This document shows, piece after piece, positions 45,101 through 55,487 of a stretch of 64,000 nucleotides of DNA. How positions within the stretch are numbered: the first letter of the stretch is position 1; each line of letters starts with the position of its first letter. Below the pieces are notes generated by a model. It saw only the letters and a list, made by a program, of their open reading frames with translations. It did no database searches and had not been told where the DNA came from. The stretch is from NCBI GenBank assembly GCA_949361645.1, contig OX442419.1, positions 9,206,976 through 9,270,975 on the forward strand, written 5' to 3'. Both the position numbers and the translations under genes were made by a program. The stretch comes from Spongilla lacustris. Lineage: Eukaryota > Porifera > Demospongiae > Spongillida > Spongillidae.

Positions 45101-46101
45101 CCCACACACACATATATCCTAGCTAACAAGCGTATATGGGAAACAAACTACAAGTGCACACTCCAGTGTTACACGGAATACACCGCTAACTAACCCTAAC
45201 TAGAATATCATTTCAAGATATACTCTCTGACTTCACCTACGTGACAGAATTACTACCCTACCCCATTTTTACCCCGATCGTTCCTCTGCTTTCGCAGACT
45301 GTCCAGACTACTAAGAAAGTGTTTGCTTTTATGCAGGTAGCGCACCAGCTCAAGCACCTGCTTACTACATAGTCGGAGCACCGTTGCAACCCATCTCCGG
45401 ATAGCGGCTTCGCTGTGACACACGATACACATCGCACAAACTTATAGATCAACACAATAGGCCTAGCTCGCTTACCGCTTCTAGACAGAGAAGAGGTCCA
45501 GACACGCAGGTACTAAGCCATCAATTTGTACTACGGCTCCACGTGTACATCTAGCTAGTTAGTTTCCTGATTATATGCAGTACTCAGTACGTCCGCTTCC
45601 TCCTTTATACATGTCTTGGAATTCATTTATTGAGTTCCGATCGATTCTCTCCGGCTGCATCTTGCAAGGGTTAATCAGATAACATTTTCGTACCGTTAGG
45701 GATTGGAAACGAATCACGTGCGCCATAGATTTCGGCATCGCCCTACCTACGTTGACCCGGAATTGAAGGCTTAAATAGTAGTCTTGAATGTCACAAGGTA
45801 ATGAAAACGCCTTCTCAAGTTTAAATAAAGTAGTCGATAGAAGACCCACTCAAGATTCACTGAATACTTATAGATTCGATTTTGCGACATTTTCTAACAA
45901 AAGAAAAGGCAATTTTTTTTTACTTTTGGGGGAAAATCCGTCGATCTGTCCTCGTCATTATTTGTGTATTTAATGCTCATAGTCTATTACGTGCCCATCG
46001 CTATGTTGTTTGCGTATAGCATCTTCAGAATTGAGAAACCTCGCTGTGACGTTTGGGGTACCCTTACTCTCGCGAAGAGCCATGCACGACGTTGTGGTAC
46101 T
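45101..46101. other. Non-coding interval
   Basis: No gene recognised. Open stretches on both strands are short and show no domain. Confidence 0.45.
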
Positions 46102-46197
46102 AGACCCAAATGTATGTAACGATGATTATCGCTTACAGTATAACATCACGTGATGTTATACGGTAAGCGATAATCATCGTTACGTACATTTGGGTCT
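46102..46197. repeat. 96-bp near-perfect palindrome
   Basis: Two 48-base arms meet at CACGTG with no loop and differ at only two positions. It would extrude as a cruciform. It may be a foldback element or a recently formed palindrome; no target duplication is obvious. Confidence 0.95.
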
Positions 46198-46390
46198 GGG
46201 TACGAGACTATTGTGGTACGATGGGGCTGGTTTTGATACATTATTTTGGTAGAGCTATGTTGGTTGTGTGTCCATCGCATGTTTTTATAGTCCACGTTCT
46301 ATTTGTTCAGTGAATTTCTTCAAAGGTAAGAAAATTGAAGGCTTGGGCACATTCATAAGTAATAAATTCGCTCAGTGTCTCCTTCCAATA

Positions 46391-46643
46391 GAGGAGTTGC
46401 ATTGACGTCACGCGCGTCTTGTATTGTTTAGTTATATTACTTACGTCATATGTATGTTGCTATTTTATGTACGCGACATGCTATAAATATTTACCACGTG
46501 AGCGTATGACACCGCCTTCTTTCCTCCGTTGTTCGTGCCCGTCCGGTTATTGTTTATCTCGTACCCACGCCGGCCACGCGGTCTATATTTATAGCAACAT
46601 ACACAGTGATGTAAGACGCGCGTGACGTCACATGCAACTCCTC
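46391..46643. mobile_element. TA-flanked MITE with GAGGAGTTGCA ends
   Basis: Inverted ends of about 31 bp (GAGGAGTTGCAT-TGACGTCAC...) differ by one indel. TA borders both ends (46389-46390 and 46644-46645). The left arm recurs at 15570-15652, so the family is dispersed. 253 bp, no coding capacity. Confidence 0.8.
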
Positions 46644-46645
46644 TA

Positions 46646-46949
46646 TTCATTGGTGGCTTGGTACGATCGTTGGCCACACGCATGCCGAGTGTGAGGAATA
46701 AAGGGTCACACTCCCTTCATCCTGGGTGAATGTTGTGTTCCATCTAATCGCTTGTAAGGATTCGTTCGAGGAATGCGCGCGTTGATTAGTGTTGATTGGC
46801 CCCGTTTCTATGGCCGGACCGGTTGAACATTTGAAATTATTAAAGATTATTGTAATTTTTGCGTATTGGAAACGTGCAACCACCTGCAATCGGCTCATGC
46901 TTCAATGGCTTTGGCAGCTCACGAGGACGTAATTAAGGGCCTATAGACA
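46646..46949. other. Non-coding interval
   Basis: No gene or element recognised. Confidence 0.45.
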
Positions 46950-47095
46950 AGAGTGTTTTTAACATTGGAGTTAAGCGGTGATGTCACAAACAAGTTGAAG
47001 GCTGCTGGTCTGCAGGGCCAGTGTGGCTATGGTCTTTGGTGAGGTTACTTCCTGCGTCCACCTTAACACTCAACGACAAGTCATAATAACAATAT
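46950..47095 (-). pseudogene. LINE subfamily D fragment
   Basis: The minus strand gives Leu-Ser-Val-Lys-Val-Asp-Ala-Gly-Ser-Asn-Leu-Thr-Lys-Asp-His-Ser-His and then the broken Pro-Ala-Asp and Thr-Ser-Pro-Leu-Asn blocks of the endonuclease region. The 5' edge is at AATAATAACAATATTTATTATTATT. The next LINE fragment, on the other strand, starts on the far side of the same tract. Confidence 0.65.
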
Positions 47096-47115
47096 TTATT
47101 ATTATTTTTATTATT

Positions 47116-47235
47116 GTGCCAAATGTACTGCCTGCTGGCTGTCACACTGATGAGGCAGAATGCAAGAGCCATCCTCCTCAGATGTGCCCGTGCTCCCCTT
47201 CTTGAGTATTAAACTTAACTGTGTTATGTAATGAA

Positions 47236-47277
<42 letters not shown>

Positions 47278-47280
47278 GAA
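47116..47280 (+). mobile_element. LINE subfamily A, short 3' copy
   Basis: About 105 bases of the 3' coding end plus 3' UTR, matching 55331-55450 with one visible difference, followed by (ATT)n to about 47277. It starts directly after a TTATTATTATTTTTATTATT tract. It is a very recent, severely 5'-truncated insertion. Confidence 0.85.
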
Positions 47281-47365
47281 ATACATGAAACAAGACAATA
47301 CACGAATGGAATAAATGCTCATACAGAATTATTATTAATATTGTCACTAAATTATTATTATTATT

Positions 47366-50300
47366 ATTATTTAAAGTGCATACACAATTAATACATATGC
47401 TGGTCTGAATAAATGCACCTTAATTATAGTAAAGTCACCTATAACTACAAATCCACACTCCCATCTCAATCCCCCTCCTCCAAATGAACCCTTGCACGGG
47501 AGAGCAATGCCCTTGCATTAGCTCTCACGAGCGAAAGGCTCAGCCTCTGGTACACTGTGGTGGTAGCCTGCGACCTGCCGCATCCCATTTGAATCGCTAG
47601 ACGAGCCGCCAGACGTTTAAAAGTTTCCTGGGCTTCCATGCCCCAGCATCCATATGCCTCCACAGCTAGTGGAATACATACCCAACCCAGCTCCTTACAC
47701 TTCTCATCATTAGCAGCATGCTTCCTAACCTCGGCAACCTGAGCGGATGACCCACATTTCACTCCCGCTTCCGTCAAAGTGGTTGGATTAAGCGGAGAAG
47801 TGATGGTGAGGTCAAATGCAGCAGGTTTGCCAAGGTGCCAGTTTTTAACCAAGACATCTGCAGGACGAGAGTTAAGCCTGTCATGACCTTGACCACTTCC
47901 CACTTCTACCTGACCTCCTAGACAGGCCCTGTGGCAAAACTCCACAAAAACATCCCGGAGGCTGTTATGACGTAAGACTACATCCCCCCCATGTTTGCAC
48001 GTCAGTGCATGGTGACCAAGCGGGTCCAGCCTGTGGTCAGGACAGTGAGGACAGCAAGAACCAAACGAAACATCCATTCCTAACCACCACTTCACAGCAA
48101 TCTGAAATTCATTGGGCTCTAGGTGCAAGTTAAGGCCTGGGGAGGGGACAACAGTGAGCCACGAAGCAGCATGACGAGATGAAATTGATAGCAAGCGAGC
48201 TCTATTAGCAGGAGAAGAGATGTGAAACAGCTGCCGAAACTGCTGGTCTTCAATTTTTCTGGACAGAGAGTGCTGGTGCATGTTAGAGGTGGCTAATGTT
48301 TCCAGAGTTATTGCATCCTCCGCTGGTACTAACCCATTAAAGAGTTCGATTGTCTCCACTAAAAGATTCCACTTGTCACAGCCAGAACTGCTGATGGAGG
48401 CAAGATATGCTGCAACACAATGGGATGACAAACTACGGAGGCCAAGCCCACCCCTACTAAGGCTAAGCTGTGCTTGCATCCATTCCACCTCAGCAGTATC
48501 TATAGCAGTGCATTCGGCAAAGCATTGGCGTACGTCCTTGTCAAAAAGCGCCAAGCCCTCTGCAATATGCGAAGGAGGTGTGGAACGTGCCAAATGGACT
48601 AACTTGCAGAACGCAGCACACTGCCGTAATAGAAGGAAAGCTACCTGAGGATCCTCCGTACCTACTTCTGCCAACTGGGATAGTAGTACTGCTGCATCAG
48701 CCCGCTTTTGTGCCACAAATTTAGCACAAAAAACGAAATCCCCAATTGGAGCACCCAGAATCACAAGGTTGGGTACTCTTGACACCTTCATCTCTGGAGG
48801 AAAAGACGACAGGTCTCCACGTCCAAACAACTTGCATTTAGATATGTTGACGAAAAGCCCCAAAGATGGACCCATCTCTTGAATGAGAGTCAAAGCCCGA
48901 TTAACCGCTTGCGAGTGCCCCAACAAAACCCCATCATCCTGGTACCAACCATTAAATAGTAGAGGTAGACACTCCCTGTCCTGTGCAATAGATGACACAA
49001 CCTTGTGTAGAACTAAGGAAAAGAGAAGTGGACCCAGCGGATCCCCCTGCTGGACACCAACCTCCGAACTTAACTGTCCAAGCGGGTGCCATAAAGTTGG
49101 TTGTGAGCCATAACACCATCCTACCCAGGGGAGAAGCTCTGGGAAATGGACTGCACATTCCTCCAGGAGAGCCTGACGAGACACACAGTTAAATGCATTG
49201 GACATATCCACCTTACAGACAGTAAAGTTATCATCTGTCCAATGCTCCTTGATGCAGCTCCTAACCCCATGAATGACCTTTTCTGCCCCAGCTGTGCAAG
49301 CGACTCCGTATTGCAAAGGAGCAAAAAAATCGGAGGCTTTAGGCTTAGTGATGATACAAAGACACTTCCCTGTTAAGCGTCTCAAGGCCTCTCCAACTAC
49401 AATAGGGCGAATATCCAATGGGCGACCTTCCTTGTTCTTCAACAATGCAATGAGAGATCCACCAGCCAGGAACTTTGATACTGAAATTGGAGCTCTGCCA
49501 CTGGCCAGAATGTCTACTACACCACGCAATGAGGAGCAGAGAGGAACTGGTAGATGGATTTGAGCAGAATCAAGCAGATGCTGAATGCGAAGCCCTGATG
49601 GCCCACATGCTGTACCCTTGGGAAAGGAATGAAGAGCTGATAAGATGTTAAAGTCCTGTGGTAACACATGAGTGACAGGAGGACTGGAAGATATAGGTAG
49701 AGGAGGCTGAGCTCCCTTAGGGTGTTTCTGTTGAAGTAAATTCCAAACCTCTTGGGTATTTGGAGCTATGCCTGGTGAAACCAGGGCCTGACAAGCTTTC
49801 CCTAATAACCCCTCCCTACCCAGACCTATAGCCGAAGAGATCTTCTTTTTGGATACGTCTATTGGAGAATTTTGTTTGTGAGGAGGGATGACAGGACGCC
49901 TTTTGATTCTATTCCATATGCCGCCAATGTCCCCTTGAGACCACAAGCCACACAGCTGCTCTATTGATGGATGCTTGCAGTGATGCCCACCCCGCTTAGA
50001 AGCTCGCAGCACACATTTGGGAAGCATAAATAGTTTTAGCCATGCCTCCTCTGAGTTCTCAAAGCAGATTGACCGCAGGATGTCTGACAGGACACGCGCA
50101 ACTGCCGGCCTAGCCTTGTGTGGAATGTAGCGAATTGTTGGACATTGTAGTTCGCATACCTCCTCCCATGTAGGAAGTGCAGGGAGAGGATTTTCTGAGG
50201 GACATGAGACACCTGGAGAGCTATGAGGGAAACTACGACAACCTGAAACACCAATCGTGGAGCACCTATCCAAATGAGATCTAAAACGGGACACTGCTAC

Positions 50301-50935
50301 AAGGCAGAAACAATTTGTGCAGACAGTAAGGTTCTGTTCCTGTAACCACCAGGTAGGTACTTCACCAGGAAAAACCCCTTTAGCGTGGAGGTTCATGTGA
50401 CTTCGCCACATAGTTGGTGCAATGAACTCCTGGCATCCATCCACTATACACTGTTTCCTGTGAGTTATGACTGGATGAGGCTCTATGAGACACTCTAATA
50501 GTGGGGATGAAGCACTCGAGGGTCGGGACAGGACTACGGGTTCAGGAGATGCACATTGACGTGGAAGATCAGAAAACGCTTGCCTAGATGTCGAGGGTGG
50601 TTGATATGGGCCTGGAAAGGGTAGACCTTGTAACGTGGAAGAGGATAACAGCGGCGGGTGTAATGCTGGAACTATAGTGGGAAGCAGCTGTGGCATTCTG
50701 ACAGCTGGAGGTGTAAGTGGCAATGGATCTTGCGCGGTGGTGGATGACTGTGAATCCGATTGCGTTAGGACATTCACACTGTGGTCAGGTAGGGGGGATT
50801 GGGATCCTTCGGGGGGGTGGGGAGGAGGAGACAGCTGCTGCAGCTGGGTAGAGGGGGGTGACGACGACTGCTGTGAAGAGTGATCAAGTCTGTGGAAAGA
50901 GGGTGACTGAGAGGAAGACACCAGTCCTGCGGTGT
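47366..50935 (-). mobile_element. LINE subfamily B, long copy with intact ORF
   Basis: Minus-strand RLE retrotransposon. The 3' UTR is only about 90 bp and ends in a (TTA)n tract at 47350-47371. The 5' side does not reach a TTA tract but abuts DIRS-type sequence near 50930-50945. Confidence 0.85.
47466..50921 (-). CDS. ZnF-RT-RLE protein of LINE B
   Basis: 1,151 residues without interruption. The N-terminus is Ser/Pro-rich (1-150). Two zinc fingers follow: Cys158-x4-Cys163-x11-His175-x3-His179 and Cys201-x2-Cys204-x11-His216-x3-Cys220. These would bind the DNA target in R2/R4-type elements. The reverse transcriptase has Lys-Val-Asp-Met-x-Asn-Ala-Phe (motif A), Gly-Val-Gln-Gln-Gly-Asp-Pro-Leu (motif B) and Tyr-Gln-Asp-Asp-Gly near residue 659 (motif C). 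A zinc knuckle with Gly-His-His-Ala-Leu-Thr-Cys lies near 970. A restriction-like endonuclease block (Arg-Pro-Ala-Asp, then Ala-Ala-Phe-Asp-Leu) lies at about 1015-1036. The frame starts at a GTG here and remains open a little upstream, so the true start is uncertain. All catalytic motifs are present; it may be active. Confidence 0.9.
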   Translation of the reverse strand: MSSSQSPSFHRLDHSSQQSSSPPSTQLQQLSPPPHPPEGSQSPLPDHSVNVLTQSDSQSSTTAQDPLPLTPPAVRMPQLLPTIVPALHPPLLSSSTLQGLPFPGPYQPPSTSRQAFSDLPRQCASPEPVVLSRPSSASSPLLECLIEPHPVITHRKQCIVDGCQEFIAPTMWRSHMNLHAKGVFPGEVPTWWLQEQNLTVCTNCFCLVAVSRFRSHLDRCSTIGVSGCRSFPHSSPGVSCPSENPLPALPTWEEVCELQCPTIRYIPHKARPAVARVLSDILRSICFENSEEAWLKLFMLPKCVLRASKRGGHHCKHPSIEQLCGLWSQGDIGGIWNRIKRRPVIPPHKQNSPIDVSKKKISSAIGLGREGLLGKACQALVSPGIAPNTQEVWNLLQQKHPKGAQPPLPISSSPPVTHVLPQDFNILSALHSFPKGTACGPSGLRIQHLLDSAQIHLPVPLCSSLRGVVDILASGRAPISVSKFLAGGSLIALLKNKEGRPLDIRPIVVGEALRRLTGKCLCIITKPKASDFFAPLQYGVACTAGAEKVIHGVRSCIKEHWTDDNFTVCKVDMSNAFNCVSRQALLEECAVHFPELLPWVGWCYGSQPTLWHPLGQLSSEVGVQQGDPLGPLLFSLVLHKVVSSIAQDRECLPLLFNGWYQDDGVLLGHSQAVNRALTLIQEMGPSLGLFVNISKCKLFGRGDLSSFPPEMKVSRVPNLVILGAPIGDFVFCAKFVAQKRADAAVLLSQLAEVGTEDPQVAFLLLRQCAAFCKLVHLARSTPPSHIAEGLALFDKDVRQCFAECTAIDTAEVEWMQAQLSLSRGGLGLRSLSSHCVAAYLASISSSGCDKWNLLVETIELFNGLVPAEDAITLETLATSNMHQHSLSRKIEDQQFRQLFHISSPANRARLLSISSRHAASWLTVVPSPGLNLHLEPNEFQIAVKWWLGMDVSFGSCCPHCPDHRLDPLGHHALTCKHGGDVVLRHNSLRDVFVEFCHRACLGGQVEVGSGQGHDRLNSRPADVLVKNWHLGKPAAFDLTITSPLNPTTLTEAGVKCGSSAQVAEVRKHAANDEKCKELGWVCIPLAVEAYGCWGMEAQETFKRLAARLAIQMGCGRSQATTTVYQRLSLSLVRANARALLSRARVHLEEGD

Positions 50936-51613
50936 TATGACAGCGCCCACGTCTGGCAGGAAGGCAGCCGGTGCAGCATCCTTGTTGATGTGGTCATTGA
51001 CACTGTGGCCATCTGGTGCTGAGAGGTGAAGTATGGCTCTCCACTTTCCATTCTTTTTGGGAACCACGCCAACGCCAGAGGTGCGCAACTTGTGGAGTGG
51101 CGGTTCCGCAAATGGACCGATGATCCGGCCAGCCGTGATCTCCTTTACAAGTTCAGCATCTACCACATCTGGATGTGCATGTGCAGAAGATAGGTTACGT
51201 GATCTAAGGGGAGAAACAGAGCCAGTGTAACCAATGGATACACCATTGTCGATGCCATCAAGCAGCCAGGTAACCCAGGCCTTGTCAGGGTGAAGATGTA
51301 GTTCGTGCTCAAAATTAGAGCGTCGTAAAGTGGTGTGAGCTCGCTGGAGCTCACTGGGCCACTGGTGCAGCACGTGGGCAGGCCTTGGCGGAGTGCTCTC
51401 CACCACAGCCTGTGACCCAGCACTTGTGGGCAAAGTAGCACTCTGCTCCCTTGTTGCACCTGCCGAAGTTGAAACGCCGGCAGATCTCCTGGCCTGCATT
51501 GTGGGTGGCTCGCTCTGGGTGGTGGAACCCCCCTGCAGGGGTGGTGCTGGTAGAAAGAGCCGTGCCTGCGGTTGTGGTTGTGGGCCGGCTTGGAGCTGGC
51601 TGTTGCCGAGCAC
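50935..51613 (-). pseudogene. DIRS reverse transcriptase, N-terminal part only
   Basis: The minus strand encodes the DIRS RT entry: His-Pro-Asp-Lys-x-Trp-Val ... Gly-Ile-x-x-Gly-x-x-Ile-Gly-Tyr, then Gly-Arg-Ile-Ile-Gly-Pro-Phe, then Val-Val-Pro-Lys-Lys-Asn-Gly-Lys-Trp-Arg ... Leu-Ser-Ala-Pro-x-Gly-x-Ser-Val-Asn-Asp. It ends before the catalytic YxDD. RNase H, methyltransferase and tyrosine recombinase genes are missing. The open frame then runs into LINE B sequence and stops at 50774. Confidence 0.75.
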
Positions 51614-52598
51614 GAAAGGGCTGGTGTGTGACGCACCACACCAAGATGTCCTCCTTTAGTATGTCCCAGCGAAGCGTATGCCGCTTGTCCCTCGCCACTG
51701 CCTGCCGAAAGAGCCTGTCATATTTGAGGGCCGCTGCCGTTGAGTATGCTGCAAAGAGCTGGCAAATGATGTTCTGATATTTTACCAGCTCTAGCGCTGT
51801 TTGTGGGGCCGTCTGGATGCGAGTGGCCGCAAAAATGTTCCAGGCCTCCATCCACGAGCTGAGGTTCGTGACCTGCCGCCTGTTGGTGCCCTTCTTGGCC
51901 GCCTGGCCAACCTGTCCATCGTCCAGCGGGGGAAGGAGTGTGTCAAAAATGACATACTTACCCTTTCTAATCTTCCGGATGGCCCGCTTGTCCGGAGTCG
52001 GGACGCATGAAATTAAGGGGGAAGCCAAGACCTGAGGATAAGTTTGCCTGTGGCCGTGCGCGGAGCGACGGTGTCTCCGGTGCCGCTTGTCCCTCCGTCT
52101 TCGTCTGCGCCGTCTGTCGCTGTCTGAGGAGGTATCCTCCGAGTCGCTGGACTCGGAGGAGCTGCTGGTCGACTCGGACGATGATTCAGACGACGCGCTC
52201 GACGGCTGGTGCCGAGAGCGCTTGCTCCCCGAAGCCCATGCTGACGTAGAGTCGCGCAGCGTCGTGGCGGGAAGCCCAGCTGTGGGCTTGCGAACCGCCG
52301 CGGAAGCGATGCCGCCAACTGCCGAGCCCGCTGGGGCTGGACGGTGCGTACGCCGGTGCTTCGATTTGGTTAGGGGCGTGACTTCTGGTTGCGAGTCGAT
52401 GTGCGCCGATTCAACCGTTGAAATTGAGGAGTCGGATTCGCTGCCGTCCTCCTCGCCCGCTCGCTCGGACGCCTGTAGGTGCTGGAAGAGGCGCTCTACC
52501 AGCACCTCTTTCTTTCCGACCTGGGAAAGATGTCCCTGGGCGAGACGCAAGCGCAATGTCTCGCAGTTTAGAGCTCGTAGGTTCTCCCTGGTTGTCAT
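51351..52598 (-). CDS. DIRS-type Gag-like protein (SAP and CCCH zinc finger)
   Basis: About 415 residues from the first in-frame ATG (52596-52598). Residues 1-45 form a SAP-like helix-loop-helix (Leu-Arg-x-Arg-Leu-Ala ... Gly-Lys-Lys-x-x-Leu-Val-Glu-Arg-Leu). Then comes a Ser/Glu-rich and Arg-rich low-complexity middle. A conserved capsid-like stretch has Ser-Trp-Met-Glu-Ala-Trp-Asn-Ile-Phe-Ala and Lys-Tyr-Asp-x-x-Phe-Arg. The end has a Cys-Arg-Arg-Phe-Asn-x-Gly-Arg-Cys ... Cys-x4-Ala-His-x-Cys zinc finger region. This layout is typical of DIRS gag in invertebrates. It overlaps the RT gene by about 260 bases in another frame, as DIRS elements do. No lesion seen. Confidence 0.75.
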   Translation of the reverse strand: MTTRENLRALNCETLRLRLAQGHLSQVGKKEVLVERLFQHLQASERAGEEDGSESDSSISTVESAHIDSQPEVTPLTKSKHRRTHRPAPAGSAVGGIASAAVRKPTAGLPATTLRDSTSAWASGSKRSRHQPSSASSESSSESTSSSSESSDSEDTSSDSDRRRRRRRRDKRHRRHRRSAHGHRQTYPQVLASPLISCVPTPDKRAIRKIRKGKYVIFDTLLPPLDDGQVGQAAKKGTNRRQVTNLSSWMEAWNIFAATRIQTAPQTALELVKYQNIICQLFAAYSTAAALKYDRLFRQAVARDKRHTLRWDILKEDILVWCVTHQPFRARQQPAPSRPTTTTAGTALSTSTTPAGGFHHPERATHNAGQEICRRFNFGRCNKGAECYFAHKCWVTGCGGEHSAKACPRAAPVAQ

Positions 52599-52638
52599 GG
52601 CCGCAGTCAAGGCAATGACTGGAGTGCTGCCCCCATGC

Positions 52639-52640
<2 letters not shown>

Positions 52641-52672
<32 letters not shown>
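52641..52672. repeat. (ATT)n tract between DIRS/LINE B and LINE A
   Basis: Thirty-two bases of perfect TTA repeat. The minus-strand DIRS fragment starts on the left and the plus-strand, 5'-truncated LINE A on the right. Two retrotransposed units share one microsatellite. Confidence 0.95.
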
Positions 52673-52674
<2 letters not shown>

Positions 52675-55449
52675 TCCCTTCCCATCTCTTGAAGAAGTAT
52701 TGGCACTGAAGCAGGGAACTTTGAAATATATTCCATCTCGAGCACGCCACCAATTTGCGCAGGTCCTTGCAGAGGCACTAAAGGATGTTATTCATAACAA
52801 TAACATTATTGCTTGGACTCGTCTACTGATGCTGCCTAAGTGCATCTTGGCTTCCTCTAAAAGAGGTGGCAAGAAAGGTCGCCACAAAATCTCCATTGAC
52901 ACTCTTTGCCAAGAATGGTCACGTGGTAATGAGAAGTCACTTTGGACTGCAGCAGTTTCCAGAGCATGCAAGAGTCATCAATCTACACCTATTTCTCAGG
53001 CTTCCATCACCAAAGAATTTGACCATGTACAATCTGACCATGCCAAGCTCAAGTCTGCCATATCATGTGTTAGAGAGGGTCTGCTCTCTAAGGCTTGCCA
53101 GATTCTCACATCTAAGGGAATTGCACCAGACACCAAAGAAACTTTTGAACGACTTAAAGCCAAACATCCCTTTTCTAATCCACCTTCTGTCCCAGTTGGA
53201 AACATTGACACCAAACCTGTACAACTTCAAGCTGATTTCAATCTCTTGGCAGTATTACGGTCATTCAAGAAAGCAACAGCTTGTGGACCATCTGGTATGA
53301 GGATTCAACACTTTCTAGATGTTGCCAGTGTACCCTTACCTGTATCAACCATTACCCTCCTGCGTGAAGTCTTAAACATTTTACTTGCTGGAAAGGCTCC
53401 AGAAGCAATAGCCCCACTTCTAGCAGGAGGAAGTTTGACAGCGTTGTTGAAGGTAAAGGGAAACAGTTGGGATGTTAGGCCAATTGCTGTAGGGGAGGTG
53501 ATAAGAAGGCTGGCTAGCAAGTGTGCCTGCAACGTGGTAAAGGAAAAGGCTTCTGACTTTTTCAGTCCTTTTCAGTTTGGTGTGGCGTGCCCAAGAGGAT
53601 CAGAAAAGATAATCCACAACCTCCGAGAGGTTTTAGAGCAGCATTGGAGTGACCCTGATTTTGCTGTTATTAAAATCGACATGCAGAATGCTTTTAATCT
53701 TGTATCTAGGGATGCTGTTCTCCAACAATGTTTAATGCACTTTCCAGAGATTTACCCATGGACCTCCTGGTGTTACTCACAACATCCAAAACTTTGGCAT
53801 CCTGTTGGTTCAATTTCCTCGGCATCAGGGGTTCAGCAAGGTGATCCTCTTGGCCCTCTACTGTTTGCTCTAGTCCTTCAATCAGTTCTGAAAAAGTTAG
53901 CAGCTGACCCTCAATGTCAACAGCTCTTGCTTAATGCCTGGTACTTAGATGATGGGGCCCTGGCTGGTCCAGGCTCTGTTGTGCTCAGAGCTCTAGAGGT
54001 CCTAGGTGCAGAAGGCAAGCCAAATGGTCTGATCCTTAACCCATCCAAATGTGAACTGTTAAGTCCTAATACAGATACCTTTCAACCTTTCGACTCCAGC
54101 ATCCCTACATCAACTACACCTAACTTTGAAATCCTGGGGGCACCAATTGGAAGTCCAGAATTTTGTGGTGAATACATTGAGGCAAAGAGAAAGCAGGCTT
54201 GTTCTCTTCTCCATCTTTTACCTCAGCTATGTGACCCTCAAGTATCCATCTTGCTACTTCGCCACTGTGCTAGCTTTTGTAAGCTGTCCCATTTAGGTCG
54301 CTCAGTTCCTCCGTGTGATTCTTCTTTAAGGCAGTTTATGCTCTTTGATGAAGATGTCCTCCACTGTTTGGAAGAATGTGCAGCCTTTGAACTTACACTT
54401 TCAGCCACCAAACAAGTTCAGCTACCATTACGGCATGGTGGTCTTGGATTGACATCAGTCTCTAACCACTCCTCCAGTGCATTTATTTCGTCTTTGTCCA
54501 ATGCTATTGATGTCACCAGTGCTCCAAATGCTTCCCATCACCTCAAACAGGCAATAGCACTCTACAACACAAAGATCAACTCTGCTGATGCAATAACATT
54601 TGAATCAGTGACTAGCTCTCCTCCACAACAGCACCATCTATCAGGCAAAATTGAAGACAATTCCTTTCAGACTCTTCTTATCAACAGTACAGTCTGTACC
54701 AGAGCAAGACTCAGAGCAGTATCAGCCAGTAATGCTAATGCCTGGTTGAGAGCTATTCCTTGCATACACAATGACTTTGCTTTGGAGCCTCAAGAGATGC
54801 AAGTCCTATTAAAATGGTGGCTAGGTCTACCTGTCTTCTCAGCTGACAGTAAATGTCCCTTCTGCTCAAGTGCCCTTGATCCAGATTGCCACCACGCCCT
54901 TACATGTCGTTCTGGAGGGGATGTCATTGCACGGCACAATAAGCTGAGAGACTGTGTTGCCAACCTGTGCTCCAAAGCATGCTTATCTCCTCAACTGGAG
55001 AAAGGTCCAGGCATAGACTTTTCTAGGCCAGCTGATGTGCTGGTGCCAAACTGGTCCCTCTCCAACCCTGCAGCTTTTGACCTGAAAGTCATTCATCCGC
55101 TTAATACGGACTTGATTCTGGAAGCGAGTTTGGCTTCAGGCAACTCTGCAGAGGTTGGTGAGATTGAAAAGCATGCCAAGAATGATCAGATGTGTGCAAG
55201 GTTGGGCTGGACATGTATTCCATTAGTGGTGGAAGTCTATGGTGGTTGGGGATGTGAAGCCAAAGAATGCTACTCTAGATTGAGCAAGAGGCTAGCTATG
55301 CAAGTGGGAATCAGTGAAACTGAGGCACTGTGCCAAATGTACTGCCTGCTGGCTGTCACACTGATGAGGCAGAATGCAAGAGCCATCCTCCTCAGATGTG
55401 CCCGTGCTCCCCTTCTTGAGTATTAAACTTAATTGTGTTATGTAATGAA

Positions 55450-55487
<38 letters not shown>

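Larger units (their letters stand above)
50930..52640 (-). mobile_element. DIRS-type element, 5' part, fused to LINE B
   Basis: A DIRS gag gene and the beginning of its RT gene, on the minus strand in line with LINE B. The right edge lies about 40 bases upstream of the gag ATG and coincides with a (ATT)n tract (52641-52672). The left edge breaks off inside the RT gene where LINE B begins. No DIRS sequence is found on the far side of LINE B, so a simple insertion of the LINE into a DIRS element is not supported. Confidence 0.75.

Noticed and set aside
52087..52692. Plus-strand open frame of about 200 codons opposite the DIRS gag
   Set aside because: It is the complement of the Ser/Arg-rich gag region; no independent domain.
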